Of a stretch of 64,000 nt of DNA, positions 54,300 through 64,000 are shown in pieces. The DNA comes from Leucosporidium creatinivorum (Eukaryota; Basidiomycota; Microbotryomycetes; Leucosporidiales; Leucosporidiaceae). Made by a program: the position numbers and the translations under genes. Every line of letters starts with the position of its first letter. The first letter of the stretch is position 1. The notes under the pieces are model-generated. The model ran no database searches. It saw only the letters and a list, made by a program, of their open reading frames with translations, and had not been told where the DNA came from. The stretch lies in assembly GCA_001600635.1 (NCBI GenBank), contig BCKL01000020.1, positions 372,001 through 436,000 on the forward strand, read 5' to 3'.

Positions 54300-54923
54300 G
54301 GCGATGTGTGATGTAGGTGTAGAGTAAAAGAGGGAGGCAGTCGCTGGCGAGTAAGGAAAGAGAGGCGAGAGAAGGTGTCGAAGTGATGAAGTGAGAGGGA
54401 GGAAGAAGAGAGCGGAAACTCGATCTTTGAAGCTCGCCGCGCGCCAAAGGCAAACACAACGCGGGTCTCATCACCTGGATCACGCGAGGTCACCCTCTGC
54501 ACCTCAGTAACACGCACAGTCGCGAGCTGAAATCAATTCAATGGCCCTCGAGACGCGACAGCCAGCTCGGCGCAACCCCTCGGCGCCTCCTGCTCTCGCT
54601 GCAGCTTCACACCCTCGTCGCGTCGTTTTCGACTTTCTCGGCATGCAGCCTCAATATAGGGCTCACTCGGAGAGCATACTCCGCGCATTACTCTCAATGG
54701 CGCCTTGATCCAACGCAGAAGAGCCTCTCTCTCGGTCATCACCTTTGTGAGAGCCTCCTCTTTACCGTCAGCCTGTTGGGAGGGTGCTGGGGTGGGCCTT
54801 CAGAGGATGCTACGGACTCCGTAGCACGAAATATAACGATCTGCGATATATGTTACAGCGACATGTAGCTCCAACTCCTTACGCCGAACCTCGGCGATGC
54901 TGCTCGGGTCGCTCACTACCTTC
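54300..54923. other. RNR2 promoter and downstream region of the peroxiredoxin-like gene
   Basis: About 620 bases. The part next to RNR2 has cell-cycle-box-like words (listed separately). The rest, up to the stop of the minus-strand peroxiredoxin-like gene, has only short shadow frames. No tRNA or repeat recognised. Confidence 0.5.
54438..54486 (-). promoter_or_regulatory. MCB/E2F-like box cluster upstream of RNR2
   Basis: On the RNR2 strand, TTTGGCGCGCG lies at 54448-54438. On the plus strand two ACGCG cores lie at 54459-54463 and 54482-54486. All are 140-190 bases upstream of the start. ACGCG is the core of the MluI cell-cycle box bound by MBF, and TTTGGCGC fits the E2F consensus. RNR genes are classic G1/S targets. 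Binding here is inference from motifs alone. Confidence 0.4.
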
Positions 54924-55572
54924 CTACGCCTTCAAACTCTTCGCCGCCTCTGCCATATCACTCATGTCACCCGCGTGTTCCGCTACATGCACCCACTTCA
55001 CCTCTCCTCCCCTCTTAACCGCAAAAGTCGCCGAGTTCTGCCAGCGGTTCGAGTTCGGCGAAGTCTCTCGGTTCTTGATGCCCTTGCTGGCGAGCTCCTT
55101 TAGCGGCGCGAGGATGATGGTACCAAAGAGACCGCTCCAGGGTAAAGTGCCGACGCCGAAAGCAGCGTACAGCTCCCGAGAAGGGTCGGCGATGAGGGAC
55201 ACTTGCGAGGGGTCGGTGAAGTCGCCCCTGCTCGATTAAAGGGACTGAGTTAGCTCTGAGCTGTAGCTACATACACTCTCAAGCTCACCCAACCGCAGCG
55301 AACCACTCCTGTGTATCCTTCTCCTCCGACATCGCGACGATCACGATCTTGAGGCTTGCATCCTCGTTGGCGACCTTGGCCAGCTGCTGCACCTCGGATT
55401 CGGCGAAAGGGCATCCACAATGCCTTACAAAGGCGATGAGCGTGTCCTGCGAGTAGCTTTGGAGGCCTAGCTTGGGCGGCAGGAGAGCTTGGGAGCCGAG
55501 GGTGGGGAGCGGCGAGAGTTGAGGGTGCGAAGCTGGGAGCACAGAGATGAGATCGTTCCAGAGAGGTGGCAT
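54924..55572 (-). CDS. PRXL2/AAED1-type thioredoxin-fold peroxiredoxin-like protein
   Basis: AhpC/TSA-2-like protein, a thioredoxin-fold family with presumed redox function. Two exons, about 190 residues. The N-terminus reads MPPLWNDLISVLPAS, then the family core DTLIAFVRHCGCPFAESEVQ with cysteines at 52 and 54 (H-C-G-C-P-F-A). Family members usually have CPFC, so the second Cys of that pair is replaced by Ala. It continues LAKVANEDASLKIVIVAMSE, DFTDPSQVSLIADPSRELYA and AAFGVGTLPWSGLFGTIILA. A late segment, NRWQNSATFAVKRGGEVKWV, fits the Prx-like-2 GG..L.DP...Y...G pattern. It ends SLKA. Intron at about 55221-55286. Start ATG 55572-55570; stop TAG 54926-54924. Divergent from the CRIB gene. 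Confidence 0.82.
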
Positions 55573-55849
55573 GTCTGTAGGGCTACTTTGAGTGCTTGGG
55601 GCTGAGTTCTGTCGTTCTACAGCGAGCGAGTGATGTGCAAGAGGTTAAGAAGCGTTGAGTCGACTTTCCCGAGCGCTGCTCCACATCTCCTTTTGATCTC
55701 CTCCCAACACCTCGTGCAAAGACTCGCCACTCGACCGTCTTTTACTCGGCTACAGGACACTACTCGTTGCTCGCCTGCTCTACAACAACTCGCTCAGCAG
55801 CAATTTGGAGCTCTCCAGCGCGGGCCTCTCTCAACCAACAAGTCGAGCC

Positions 55850-56893
55850 ATGGTCTCCGTGAGCCCGTTCTCTTTCTCTGTAGCGCTACAGCAGCTAATC
55901 GTATACTGCGAAATAGCCCTTCTCCTGCTTCTCCCCCTCTTACCACGAGACGCTCCCCTCGCCAAAGCATGGCGGTCAAACGAACGCCCGTCCCTCCATC
56001 CCTCAATTCTCGCCCGCCGGCCTGCCTCTGGCGCCACCTTCACCGGGAGGAGGAGATTATCAGCGTAGTCGGGGGAAGTCTATGGACCTTAGCGCGGGGA
56101 ACAGGCAGGCGGGGTTGAGTGCGAAGGCGAGCAGGAGGAGGAGCGCGGGCCCGGGAGGAGGTGGAAAGAGGATCTCGAAAGACCTCATTGGAGCGCCGAC
56201 CAATTTCGCGCATGTTGGTGGGAGTGGGAGTGCTACTGCTGGTGTCAGTGCTGGGGGAGGAGCCCAGGTGAGTTGGAAGCTGGCTCGACCGAGCTTACGT
56301 CCGAAGGTGGTCTAGGAGCTAACTCTGTCGTCCTCCCCCCTCTGCAACAGACAGCAGAAACCGACCGCTCACTGGCCGCCATCCGCGCCGCCATGGGATC
56401 TCCTTCTTCTCCCTCCGCTCCCAAGCCACTCCCGTCCACCTCGGCGTCGGCCTCATCACTCCCCCTGAACGACCAAACCAACTCGCGACCCCTGACTCCT
56501 TCCTCACGTCCTCTCGCCCCTTCTCCCAAACCCTCTCCCGTCAACGCGAGGCAGAGGAAACCCCCTCCGCCCGTAACGGCTTCGGTCATCAGGCAAGCGG
56601 GTCCCGAGGCCGTTGCCGCTAGCCATCGACCTACGTCGCCTGTACCGAACTTGCCAGTGGGGTTCGTGCCGCACCCGCTGCTCGCTCAGACGCCCCCGGC
56701 CGTGGAGGAGAAGGAGAAGGAGGCGCCAAAGGAGCAAGCGCCGACTCCGAAGCAGCCTCAGTCTCGACCGCTCTACGACGAGCAGGGCAGGCTCCTCCAA
56801 CGTGATCCAGCAGGAGGATACATGACCGCCACGGCGAAGGGGAGGTTCGATGTCGGGATGAAGGCGTTGGAGGAGGCGTTGAAGTTGGATTGA
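55850..56893 (+). CDS. CRIB-domain protein (putative Cdc42/Rac effector)
   Basis: Small, mostly disordered protein with one CRIB motif, which binds GTP-loaded Cdc42 or Rac. Three exons, about 300 residues. The first exon codes only M-V-S before an intron (about 55859-55915). The CRIB reads KRISKDLIGAPTNFAHVGG, matching I-S-x-P-x-x-F-x-H-x-x with P-T-N-F-x-H; the last His-x-Gly is replaced by Gly-Gly-Ser-Gly. Around it are Ser/Pro-rich stretches. The C-terminal end is ordered-looking: SRPLYDEQGRLLQRDPAGGY, then FDVGMKALEEALKLD. No kinase or other catalytic domain, so it is more like a Gic-type scaffold than a PAK kinase. Start ATG 55850; stop TGA 56891-56893. Confidence 0.75.
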
Positions 56894-57250
56894 GCGCCGA
56901 GGAGGTGAGTAGAGAGGAGGGGGAGAGGAGGGGTAATTCTCTTGTATTATGTTCGCTTCAGGCTGTAGTCCTTTCTTCCTCGATCTTGTCATACTTGCTA
57001 TTCATTCGCACTTTCCCTTCGGTTCATTGACGGCGAGCGAAGAGCTTCGGCGAAGGCTCGGAGAGGGGGAAGTCGCGAGCTACAGCTGGCGCCGAGATTA
57101 GGTGCAGCGAGTACAGAGCCGTACAGAACCTGCGCTCGCTAAACACTCGACCCCGCGAAGACCTACACCCCACTCGCTCACCTCGCACTTTTTGTCGGCG
57201 GCTGTTGATCTCTCTCTTCTCAACTTTCTCGCCTCTAACTCGACACCACG
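56894..57250. other. Intergenic stretch upstream of ROK1
   Basis: About 360 bases with the CRIB gene 3' UTR and the ROK1 promoter. C/T-rich just before the ROK1 ATG. No further feature seen. Confidence 0.55.
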
Positions 57251-59626
57251 ATGGACGCTTTCCGTACGCTGATGGGCGGTGCTCGCTTTGACAAGAAGCG
57301 ATTCAACCAGGATGTACAAGTCTTCGAGGTGCGTTGCCTCTGCTACAGCTTCAAACGCATCTCCAGCTGACCTTTCCTCGCCCGACAGCCCAAGAAGCCT
57401 GTAGCCTCCACCTCTACGACCCTACCCAGCGAGCTCGACTTCTTTGGCACCGACCAACCTGCTGCAGATGAAGCAGTGGACCGCGCTACAGCCAAGAAGA
57501 ACCGCAAGCGCAAGCGAGCAGAGGACGCTCTTGGTTCGCCCTTCTCTTCTCCCTCCTCCCTGCTGCACAGCTAACGCCCACAATCTCACAGCTGCCACCA
57601 ACGCAGCAGCAATCGACTACCCCGCTCTTCTCCGCCAGCATCGCATCAAACTCACCGGACTCGAACCGCCAAACCCCATCGCTTCCTTCGCGGAGCTCAC
57701 TTCGACGCATGCTTGCCCGACGGTAATTGGCGAGAATTGGGAAAAGATGGGAATGAAGAAGCCGACGGGGATTCAGATGGCTGCTTGGGGGATTATGCTC
57801 GAGGTGCGTGGCTTTCCCTTTCTCCCCTTCCTTCCCTCCGAGCTTTTAAGCGAGGCGAGAGCCAAGCTGACAGGGATGACACACAGAAACGTGACGTCCT
57901 AGCCTGCGCCCCCACCGGTAGCGGCAAGACCCTATCCTTCGTCCTCCCTCTTCTCGTGCTCAACCCACCCATCGCCGAGACGACCTCGACCGCGATCCGC
58001 CCCACTTCCATCATCATCGAGCCGACGAGGGAGTTGGCGATGCAGGTGTTGAGGGAGACCAACAAGCTCGGAGCTGGAGGAGGATGGAATGTCAAGGTGC
58101 TGGGGGAGGACGAGCGGGCGGCGAGAAGCGCAGAGCCGAAGAAGAGGAAGGGGAGAAAGGGGAAGAGGGTGAAGAAGAGTAAGGTTGAGGGTGGCAAGGA
58201 GAAGAAGGAGAAGGTAGAAAGTGATGAGGAAGACTCGGAAAGTGAGGATGAGGTGGAGAAGTCCGAGGAGAAGGAAGACGAGCCCGTTGGAGAGAAAGAG
58301 GCTGCTGCTGAGCCCTCTACGCCGACCGGTGAGGTTTCCTCTACTTTGTCGCGAGTCCGACCGTAGCTGACGACTCGCTCCCTACAGACATCCTCATCAC
58401 CACCCCTCTCCGTCTCATCTACGCCATCAAAGCCGGCACCGTCGATCCCACCAGGTCCGCTCTTTCCCCTCCTTTACCCTCCTTCACCCAACTGACCTCT
58501 CATATCACACAGCGTCCGCCACCTCATCCTCGACGAAGCCGACAAGCTATTCGAGCTCAACTTTGTCGAGCAAACCGACGAGATCATCGCCGCTTGCACG
58601 CACCCCGAGTTGAGGAAGGGAATGTTCTCGGCTACTATGCCGAGTAGTGTGGAGGAGATGGCCAAGTCTGTTATGAGTGGAGGGGGGGTGGGAGCGATTC
58701 GTGCGATTGTAGGCCACAAGTAAGTTTCTCGGTCCTCCTTCCTCGAATCGAAGCGAGAGCTGACCGCGAGAGATCTATAGGGACGCCGCCACCGAGACCA
58801 TCGCCCAATCCCTCCAATTCGTCGGCACCGAAGATCACAAGCTCCTCTCCCTCCGCACCTTAATCGGCGAAGGCCTATTCACCCCCCCAGTCCTCATCTT
58901 CGTCCAATCCATTCAACGCGCCAAAGAACTCTCGACCGAGCTCCTCTTCGATGGCATCAACGCCGATGCGATCCATGCGGAGAGGACGCCGGAGGAGAGG
59001 GATGAGGTTGTGAGAGGGTTTGCGGAGGGGAGGATTTGGTGCTTGATTTCGACGGATGTGATGGGCAGGGGAGTCGACTTCAAGGGTGTGAAGCTCGTAA
59101 TCAACTACGACTTCCCGCAAAGCCCGGGTAGCTACATTCATCGTATCGGTAAGCTTCCCCTCTCCTTCATTCGAGCGAGCGCCCGCTGACCCTTTCGCCG
59201 AGCTCAGGTCGAACTGGTCGCGCTGGCAAGGAGGGTCGAGCTATCACCTTTTTCACAAAAGCCGACGCTGTGCACCTTAAGAGGTTCGTTCTCCATCTCG
59301 CTTGCTCTACATGTCGCTAACTGCCGTCCTTCTCTCTCGCCCCCCCTCCTGCCGCCAACAGCATTGTCAACGTCATGCGCGCCTCCGGCTGCCCCGTCCC
59401 ACAGTGGATGGTCGACCTCAAGCCCCCTACGCAAGACGAGAAGAAGAAGCTCCGCATGAAGCCAACGGCTCGCAAAGACATCTCGAGGACGAATGGCGCT
59501 GGAACGGGCGACAAGAGTGATAGGAAAAGGGTTAAGAGGGAGAGGGTCATGGGTGGGAAGGGCGCTTTCAAGGAGAGGGAGAAGAAGGGCAAGGGTGGGA
59601 AGGGGCAGGTGGAGATGGATGAGTAG
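57251..59626 (+). CDS. ROK1: DEAD-box RNA helicase Rok1 (DDX52)
   Basis: Nucleolar ATP-dependent RNA helicase for early 18S rRNA processing; releases snR30 in yeast. About 640 residues over nine exons. Start [18 protein letters not shown] is typical. Motifs in order: Q-motif region [20 protein letters not shown], motif [10 protein letters not shown], Ia [13 protein letters not shown], Ib [41 protein letters not shown]. Then [39 protein letters not shown] and [20 protein letters not shown]. The [18 protein letters not shown] segment and Lys/Arg-rich tail also fit Rok1. Unusual: about 75 Lys/Glu/Ser-rich residues are inserted between motifs Ia and Ib (about 58105-58330). Start ATG 57251; stop TAG 59624-59626. 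Confidence 0.93.
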
Positions 59627-59829
59627 GGAGAGGCGTGCGTAAATCGAGAGCTCGGCTTTCGCAGACTTCCTCCTTGCGCTGCGTGGATCTAGCGAACTCG
59701 GTCTGCTCTCTGTCTTACTAGAACTTCGCTCGAGTTGATGTGTACTGAGAAGCGACTATGCACAATTGAAGAGCCGAACAAGCGAAATAGAAGGGAAGGG
59801 ATAATTGAGCGATAAAAAGGTTGGACAAT

Positions 59830-62800
59830 CTACCTCTTCAGCACCTCCACCGTCCTCTGCAACGCCTTCGCCAACCTCTTCACTTCCCTCCTCGCCGCCT
59901 CCACATCCTTATCGAGCACGAGGCTTTCGGTGACGGCCGGGAAGCTAGTGGCCCCATACCCAGCGTCCCTCCCCGGCGCTACGACGAGGGAGCGATACCA
60001 TGTCCTTCCTGGGAGTCCACCTTCGTCGATGAATGTCCCTTCGAAGGACTGGAGACGGCGGTTGATGGAGCGGACGTGGAGGAGGAGGTGGGCGATCTGC
60101 TTCTTGGAGGAGCGGTGGTGGCCCGAGGAGAGGGTGGAGAGCTGAGAGAGGACGTCCCTGATCTCGACATCGACTGCAGCGGCGCCGGCTTGAATGTCGG
60201 CGATGACGGCGTCGAGCTTCTTGAGGTCGAGGTCGAGATGCTCCTTCTCGGCGTGGGTGAGAGCGAGAGCTTCGACGTATCTAGGGAGCTTGGCAGCGTA
60301 GGAAGCGAGCTCGATGGAGTAGGCCGTGACGTTGATGGGGAGGACGGGTGAGTCGGCCAGACGGAGGGAGGCGAGACCGAGCACCTTGGCGATCGCCTCA
60401 TGTCTGGCGAAGGTGGGGTCGCCGAAGTGGTCTTGCCAGTAGGCTGAGTCGTAGGAGGAGTGGTAGTGGTAGACTGTGGAGAGTGGAGAGTGCAGGGTGG
60501 ACATCAGCGCGTGAAAGCCGAGAGAAGGGGCAAGTGGAGGACGAACCAGGGTCGGTGCGCTTGCGAGAGTAGCCGACGTTGGACGAGGCGATTCCGAGGT
60601 GTTGTAGGAAGACGGTGAAATCTGATCCCGAGCCCAACGCGCCGATGAGAGTCGCCGGGTCCTGCACCGCCTGGTGAGGCTCCTTGACCTTCGAATCGTC
60701 CTCGAGCCGGCGGAGCAACGAGTGGTTGGTCTGATCAGGGTCGGTGATAGCGTCGGAGACGTTGAGGAAGAGGTGTGCCAGCGAGGGCGAAGCGTTGATG
60801 CCGTACGAGGTACCCGAGACGGCGACGTCGACGTTGAGGTAGGCTACGACCTTCTCCTTGAGGAGCGCCGAGAAGTCCTCGCCGAACTCGGTCGAGCCGA
60901 TGAGGCCGTACCTGCAGAGGTGTAGATGATTAGCAGGGGTGATGGGCTCTTCTGTAACACAGCAACTCACTCCTCGGCGTCCCAGCTGGCGACGAGGATT
61001 GTGCGAAGCGGTTTCCAGCCTTGCTTCCTCAGCTCGCCAAAGCCCTTGACGATTTCGTGGACGGCGGCGGTACCAGAGTTGGGGTCGCCAGCTCCGAAGG
61101 TCCCTGTGAAGCCGAGAGAACACAATGCAAAGAAGGTTAGCGAGCGAGCGAGCGGAAGGAGCGCGGGTTCCGGCGACTCGAGGAGGGCGGGAAAGAACTT
61201 GCAGGCATCGTTGTGGTTGCCAATGACGACGATCTCCTCGGAGAGGTGTCCAGGAATTAGAGCGTAGGTGTTCCTGCGAGCGAGTCAACGAGGTCAGCCT
61301 CTGCTCGGCGCGCAGAGTCTCGACTCCCGACTCCTACTTACCAAATCGGCGTAACCTTATCGTCCACCACATTGACCAGTTCAACCGCCTCCTCTCCCGG
61401 TCCAGTCCAATACTCCACGCCCCTATACCCCAACCCCCCCTCCCTAAAGCCCTCCTTATCCTCCCTCTTGATGCCCTTGCCATTGAGGCTCTTGAGCAGA
61501 GGGATGGCGTCTTCGTAAGAAATGGGAACGGAAGGGATGGTAGGGATGTTGAGGTCCTCCGAGTCGGGGGGAAGACGGGTGGCGTTCTTGTAGGCCGGTT
61601 TGAAGGGCGTGAGAGGATCGCCGGGGTAGAGAGAGAGGTACTGGACCGAGCCTCGCTGCACGCTGTGTGGCGTGTAGAGAACGTGTCAGCTACTTCCTTC
61701 TTCTTCGCTCGAGAACGAACTCACGAGCTAGGCTGCCTCGCCGGCCCGTTCGGGTAAGGCTCCAACCCCTTCTCGATACTCACATCCCCATCCTCGGCGG
61801 GGTCGGAGTAGATGAGGATGCCTACTGCACCTGCAGCGGCAGCGCTCTGGACTTTTAAGCCGCGGAAGGACCCCGAATACTGTGCGATCACGATGGCTCC
61901 TTCGAAGTCGACGCCTGTTAGCCGAGGTAGAGGGAGGGTCAGCTACCGGCTAACTCGAGGGCAGCAAGAGTGGGGTGGGAGAGAAACGCACCGAGCTCAA
62001 CCAACTCATCAATCTCGGCCTTCGTCGCGCGTCCCGCATAAACGAGCTGACCGCTCGCCGTCCCATTCTTACTGAATCCATGGAAGGTGGGCGGGCCTTG
62101 ACCGGATGTAGGGTCCTCGGGGATGATGTCCTCGGCGAGTTTGGCGATGAATGAGGGCTCCGAGACGCCGGGAGGAGTGAGCGTGAGGGAGTGGGAGATG
62201 GGGTAGTTGAGCAGCTGGAGGCGGGGAGGGGTCAGCGAGAGATGGAGTTGGAGGAGAGAGAAGGACGTTACAGGATAGTAGGTATCGACCCAGACTCTCG
62301 GCTCACCTTTCCTCTCCCTATGATGCCTATGCCCATGCTTCTCCCCTCGACCGAGCGCCCTCCTCACCGCCCTCGTAGCCTTTCTCCAAGCTCCCTTCGC
62401 TCCCTTTCCACACCTTCCACTCTTCCCCTCCAGCGCCTCACTCGACTCCCTCGACCCCGACTCATAGACATGCCCCTCCTCCCCACTCTCCTCCACGCCG
62501 AGCAGTTCCTCCCACTGGCTCTTCACGCGCAACGCCGAGAGACGGTCAGCCTCGGTGCCGGCAATGTGAGTCGTTTTGGTAAAACTGCATGGCGCTGCCC
62601 CGGTCAGCTTGGGAGGCAGCGAGTGGAGATGGGAGGAGCGGGGCGAAACGCACGAGTGGGAAGCCGAGCGGGCGCTCTCCCTGCTCGGGATGGTGAGGAA
62701 GAGTTCCTCTGCCTGCTTCTGATTCAGCGTGTGCTTGCCCTTGCCCTTGCTGCCATGGTAGTGGTGGCAGCCGCTGAGCCCAATCTGTCCTCCCAGCGAG

Positions 62801-63045
62801 CGAAGGTAGCCATGGACCGCTTCTTGCTGTCCATGCTCGTGGTGGGGCTTTACCGCATCCGAATACGAGCCAATCGAGGGACCGTACTGCGATACGAGTC
62901 CGAAGATAGCGAGGGAGATGAGGAGGGGAGTCGCGAGGCGGCGTTTGAGAGATGGGGCGGGGTTGCTGGTGCTGCTGGGGACGGGGAGAGGTAGTGAGAG
63001 CTGCTCCTCCTTGCTATTGTGGTGCAGAGGCTTCGAGTCTGCCAT
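59830..63045 (-). CDS. M28 family zinc metallopeptidase, glutamate carboxypeptidase II/transferrin-receptor-like
   Basis: Type II membrane protein: a short cytosolic tail, one span ([20 protein letters not shown]), then a large luminal or extracellular part of about 800 residues. A protease-associated domain ([58 protein letters not shown]) sits before the M28 core. All five zinc ligands are seen: His in [20 protein letters not shown], Asp in the same stretch, the Glu pair in [20 protein letters not shown], Asp in [16 protein letters not shown], and His in [22 protein letters not shown]-terminal helical dimerisation domain follows. Yeast homologues (Tre1/Tre2, Vps70) sit in the endosomal/vacuolar system; those often lack zinc ligands, whereas this one looks active. 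About nine introns; a charged loop near 62300-62530 is extra. Stop TAG 59832-59830. Confidence 0.9.
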
Positions 63046-63369
63046 GCCGAGCGACGGCGAAGTGCTGGACGGAGGGAAAGAGGGAAGCACGCGGTCCGAG
63101 AGAGCATGTCATCTGCGAGAGAAGCACGAGATCCGGTGCAAGATGGTACAAGACCATCGTAGTAGCTGCACAGTCTAAGACTGGATGCTGCTGTCTCGAC
63201 CATGGACTGTTCAAATCACGGGCCCCTCTCCCTTCGGCGCCGAGCATGCTTCGCCAAATCAGTCCCCCAGTTGAGCTGTTCGCGACTCGCTCGCGCTCCC
63301 CCAACCTCACCGCATAAACGTTCGAAGCACTCGCTTCGTTTCAAGCTGAAAGCACACATCAAACCCTAG
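63046..63369. other. Intergenic gap upstream of the M28 protease gene
   Basis: About 320 bases on the 5' side of the protease gene and 3' side of the gene cut by the right edge. Only short shadow frames; no other feature seen. Confidence 0.55.
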
Positions 63370-64000
63370 TTAGGCCGTCTTGGGCTTCTTCTTCCTCGGC
63401 ACCATCTTATTGATCGCCGGCTGCTGCTGCCCATCAGCGGGCCTCTTCTCCCCCGCCTGCTCCCTACCGGCGGGGAGCGGATTATCGACCCTAACCACCG
63501 CCCTCACCTCCCCCTCATACAGCTCCTTACTTCTCCTCCTGCTTTCCTCGTGCTCGGCGTCCTTCTTCCCCTCCGCAGTAGCCGAGTGGGCGAGTTCGAC
63601 CTCCCCCTCAGCCCTACTAGCTCTCTCGACATCTTCCTCCCACTTCCTCGCCATCCCCTCGGCCTTGACCAAGTTCTTGAGCGAATAGTCGACGTTGTGG
63701 AATTGGGACCACAGGCGGGTGAAGAGTTCGTGTCGAAGGGAGAGGGGGTATTTCTTTGGTGTTGGTGTTGAGGAGAAAGTGGAGTGCTTGGGTGCTGCTG
63801 GTGCAGCGGCGTCGCTGTCGGTGGGGGAGGGCTCGGCGGAGATGGTGGGTCCGGCGGAGGGGAGAGGCGCAGGGAGGTCCGGCTCCAAGCCCACGGTGAA
63901 GAACCCCACAAGTACACCCGAGCAGCACTCCTGTCTCCACTGCATCATCTCCCACCACCCCTCCATACCCCCCTCCGTCTCCCTCATCCTCGTCGCCTCC
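63370..64000 (-). CDS. C-terminal part of an unrecognised protein (cut by right edge)
   Basis: A single open frame runs from the window edge to TAA at 63372-63370; the frame is still open upstream of the ATG at 63987, so the true start is probably outside. The visible part has GWWEMMQWRQECCSGVLVGF, then an Ala/Pro/Ser-rich linker, then a helical stretch (SLRHELFTRLWSQFHNVDYS, NLVKAEGMARKWEEDVERA), a charged region and a basic end (VPRKKKPKTA) that could be a nuclear localisation signal. I do not recognise the family. Confidence 0.5.
   Translation of the reverse strand, partial: EATRMRETEGGMEGWWEMMQWRQECCSGVLVGFFTVGLEPDLPAPLPSAGPTISAEPSPTDSDAAAPAAPKHSTFSSTPTPKKYPLSLRHELFTRLWSQFHNVDYSLKNLVKAEGMARKWEEDVERASRAEGEVELAHSATAEGKKDAEHEESRRRSKELYEGEVRAVVRVDNPLPAGREQAGEKRPADGQQQPAINKMVPRKKKPKTA

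Noticed and set aside
1-64000. Mobile elements, viral remnants and CRISPR arrays
   Set aside because: I looked for reverse transcriptase, integrase and transposase motifs, long terminal or inverted repeats and regularly spaced repeats. None could be supported.

Overview
The window is nuclear DNA from a GC-rich, intron-dense fungus. The short introns (mostly about 50-100 nt, GTGAGT/GTACGT-like donors, CTGAC or CTAAC branch sites, CAG/TAG acceptors), the tight packing of genes on both strands, and the protein set (COX10, Kre6/Skn1, Dur3, SUR7/PalI, Rok1, Swd2) point to a basidiomycete yeast. The Rhodotorula/Rhodosporidium/Sporobolomyces group (Microbotryomycetes) is my best guess. That placement is inference from style and gene content, not from a search. 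I see 31 protein genes, two of them cut by the window edges. I see no tRNA, rRNA, CRISPR array, transposon or viral remnant that I can support.

Layout. 0-8 kb: an edge fragment, eIF4B (TIF3), mitochondrial ribosomal uL30m, COX10 haem farnesyltransferase and a DUF4112 membrane protein. 8-14.3 kb: a cation diffusion facilitator, then a divergent pair of F-box/LRR-like genes that both appear damaged. 14.3-23.6 kb: U1-70K, an ER protein disulfide isomerase, a DHA1 MFS transporter, a SUR7/PalI protein, and an NDUFA4/MLRQ-like respiratory subunit whose start codon is split by an intron. 23.9-30.1 kb: a fusion of a gamma-glutamylamine-cyclotransferase-like (AIG2/GGACT) domain to an Egt2-like class V PLP lyase, then an HD-domain cyanamide-hydratase-like gene and, only 40 nt behind it, a secreted glycosidase-like protein. 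30.3-38.3 kb: SWD2, a probably peroxisomal enoyl-CoA isomerase-like protein ending in AKL, a TMEM19 protein, a HEN1 small-RNA methyltransferase and a coiled-coil protein. 38.6-52.1 kb: an amidase-signature hydrolase, DUR3 urea transporter, a long-chain acyl-CoA synthetase and KRE6. 52.6-64 kb: ribonucleotide reductase small subunit, a PRXL2/AAED1-like peroxiredoxin, a CRIB-domain protein, ROK1 helicase, an M28 glutamate-carboxypeptidase-like membrane protease, and a gene cut by the right edge.

Most neighbours have unrelated housekeeping roles, as is normal for a fungal chromosome. The most interesting items are the GGACT-Egt2 fusion (a possible unconventional ergothioneine-type or gamma-glutamyl sulfur pathway enzyme), HEN1 (implies a 2'-O-methylated small-RNA pathway), the AT^G split start codon, 9-15 nt microexons in KRE6 and DUR3, and the two damaged F-box genes.

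Gene ends are from start and stop codons read in the sequence. Inner exon limits are by eye from splice signals and reading frame, so single exon edges may be off by a few bases.
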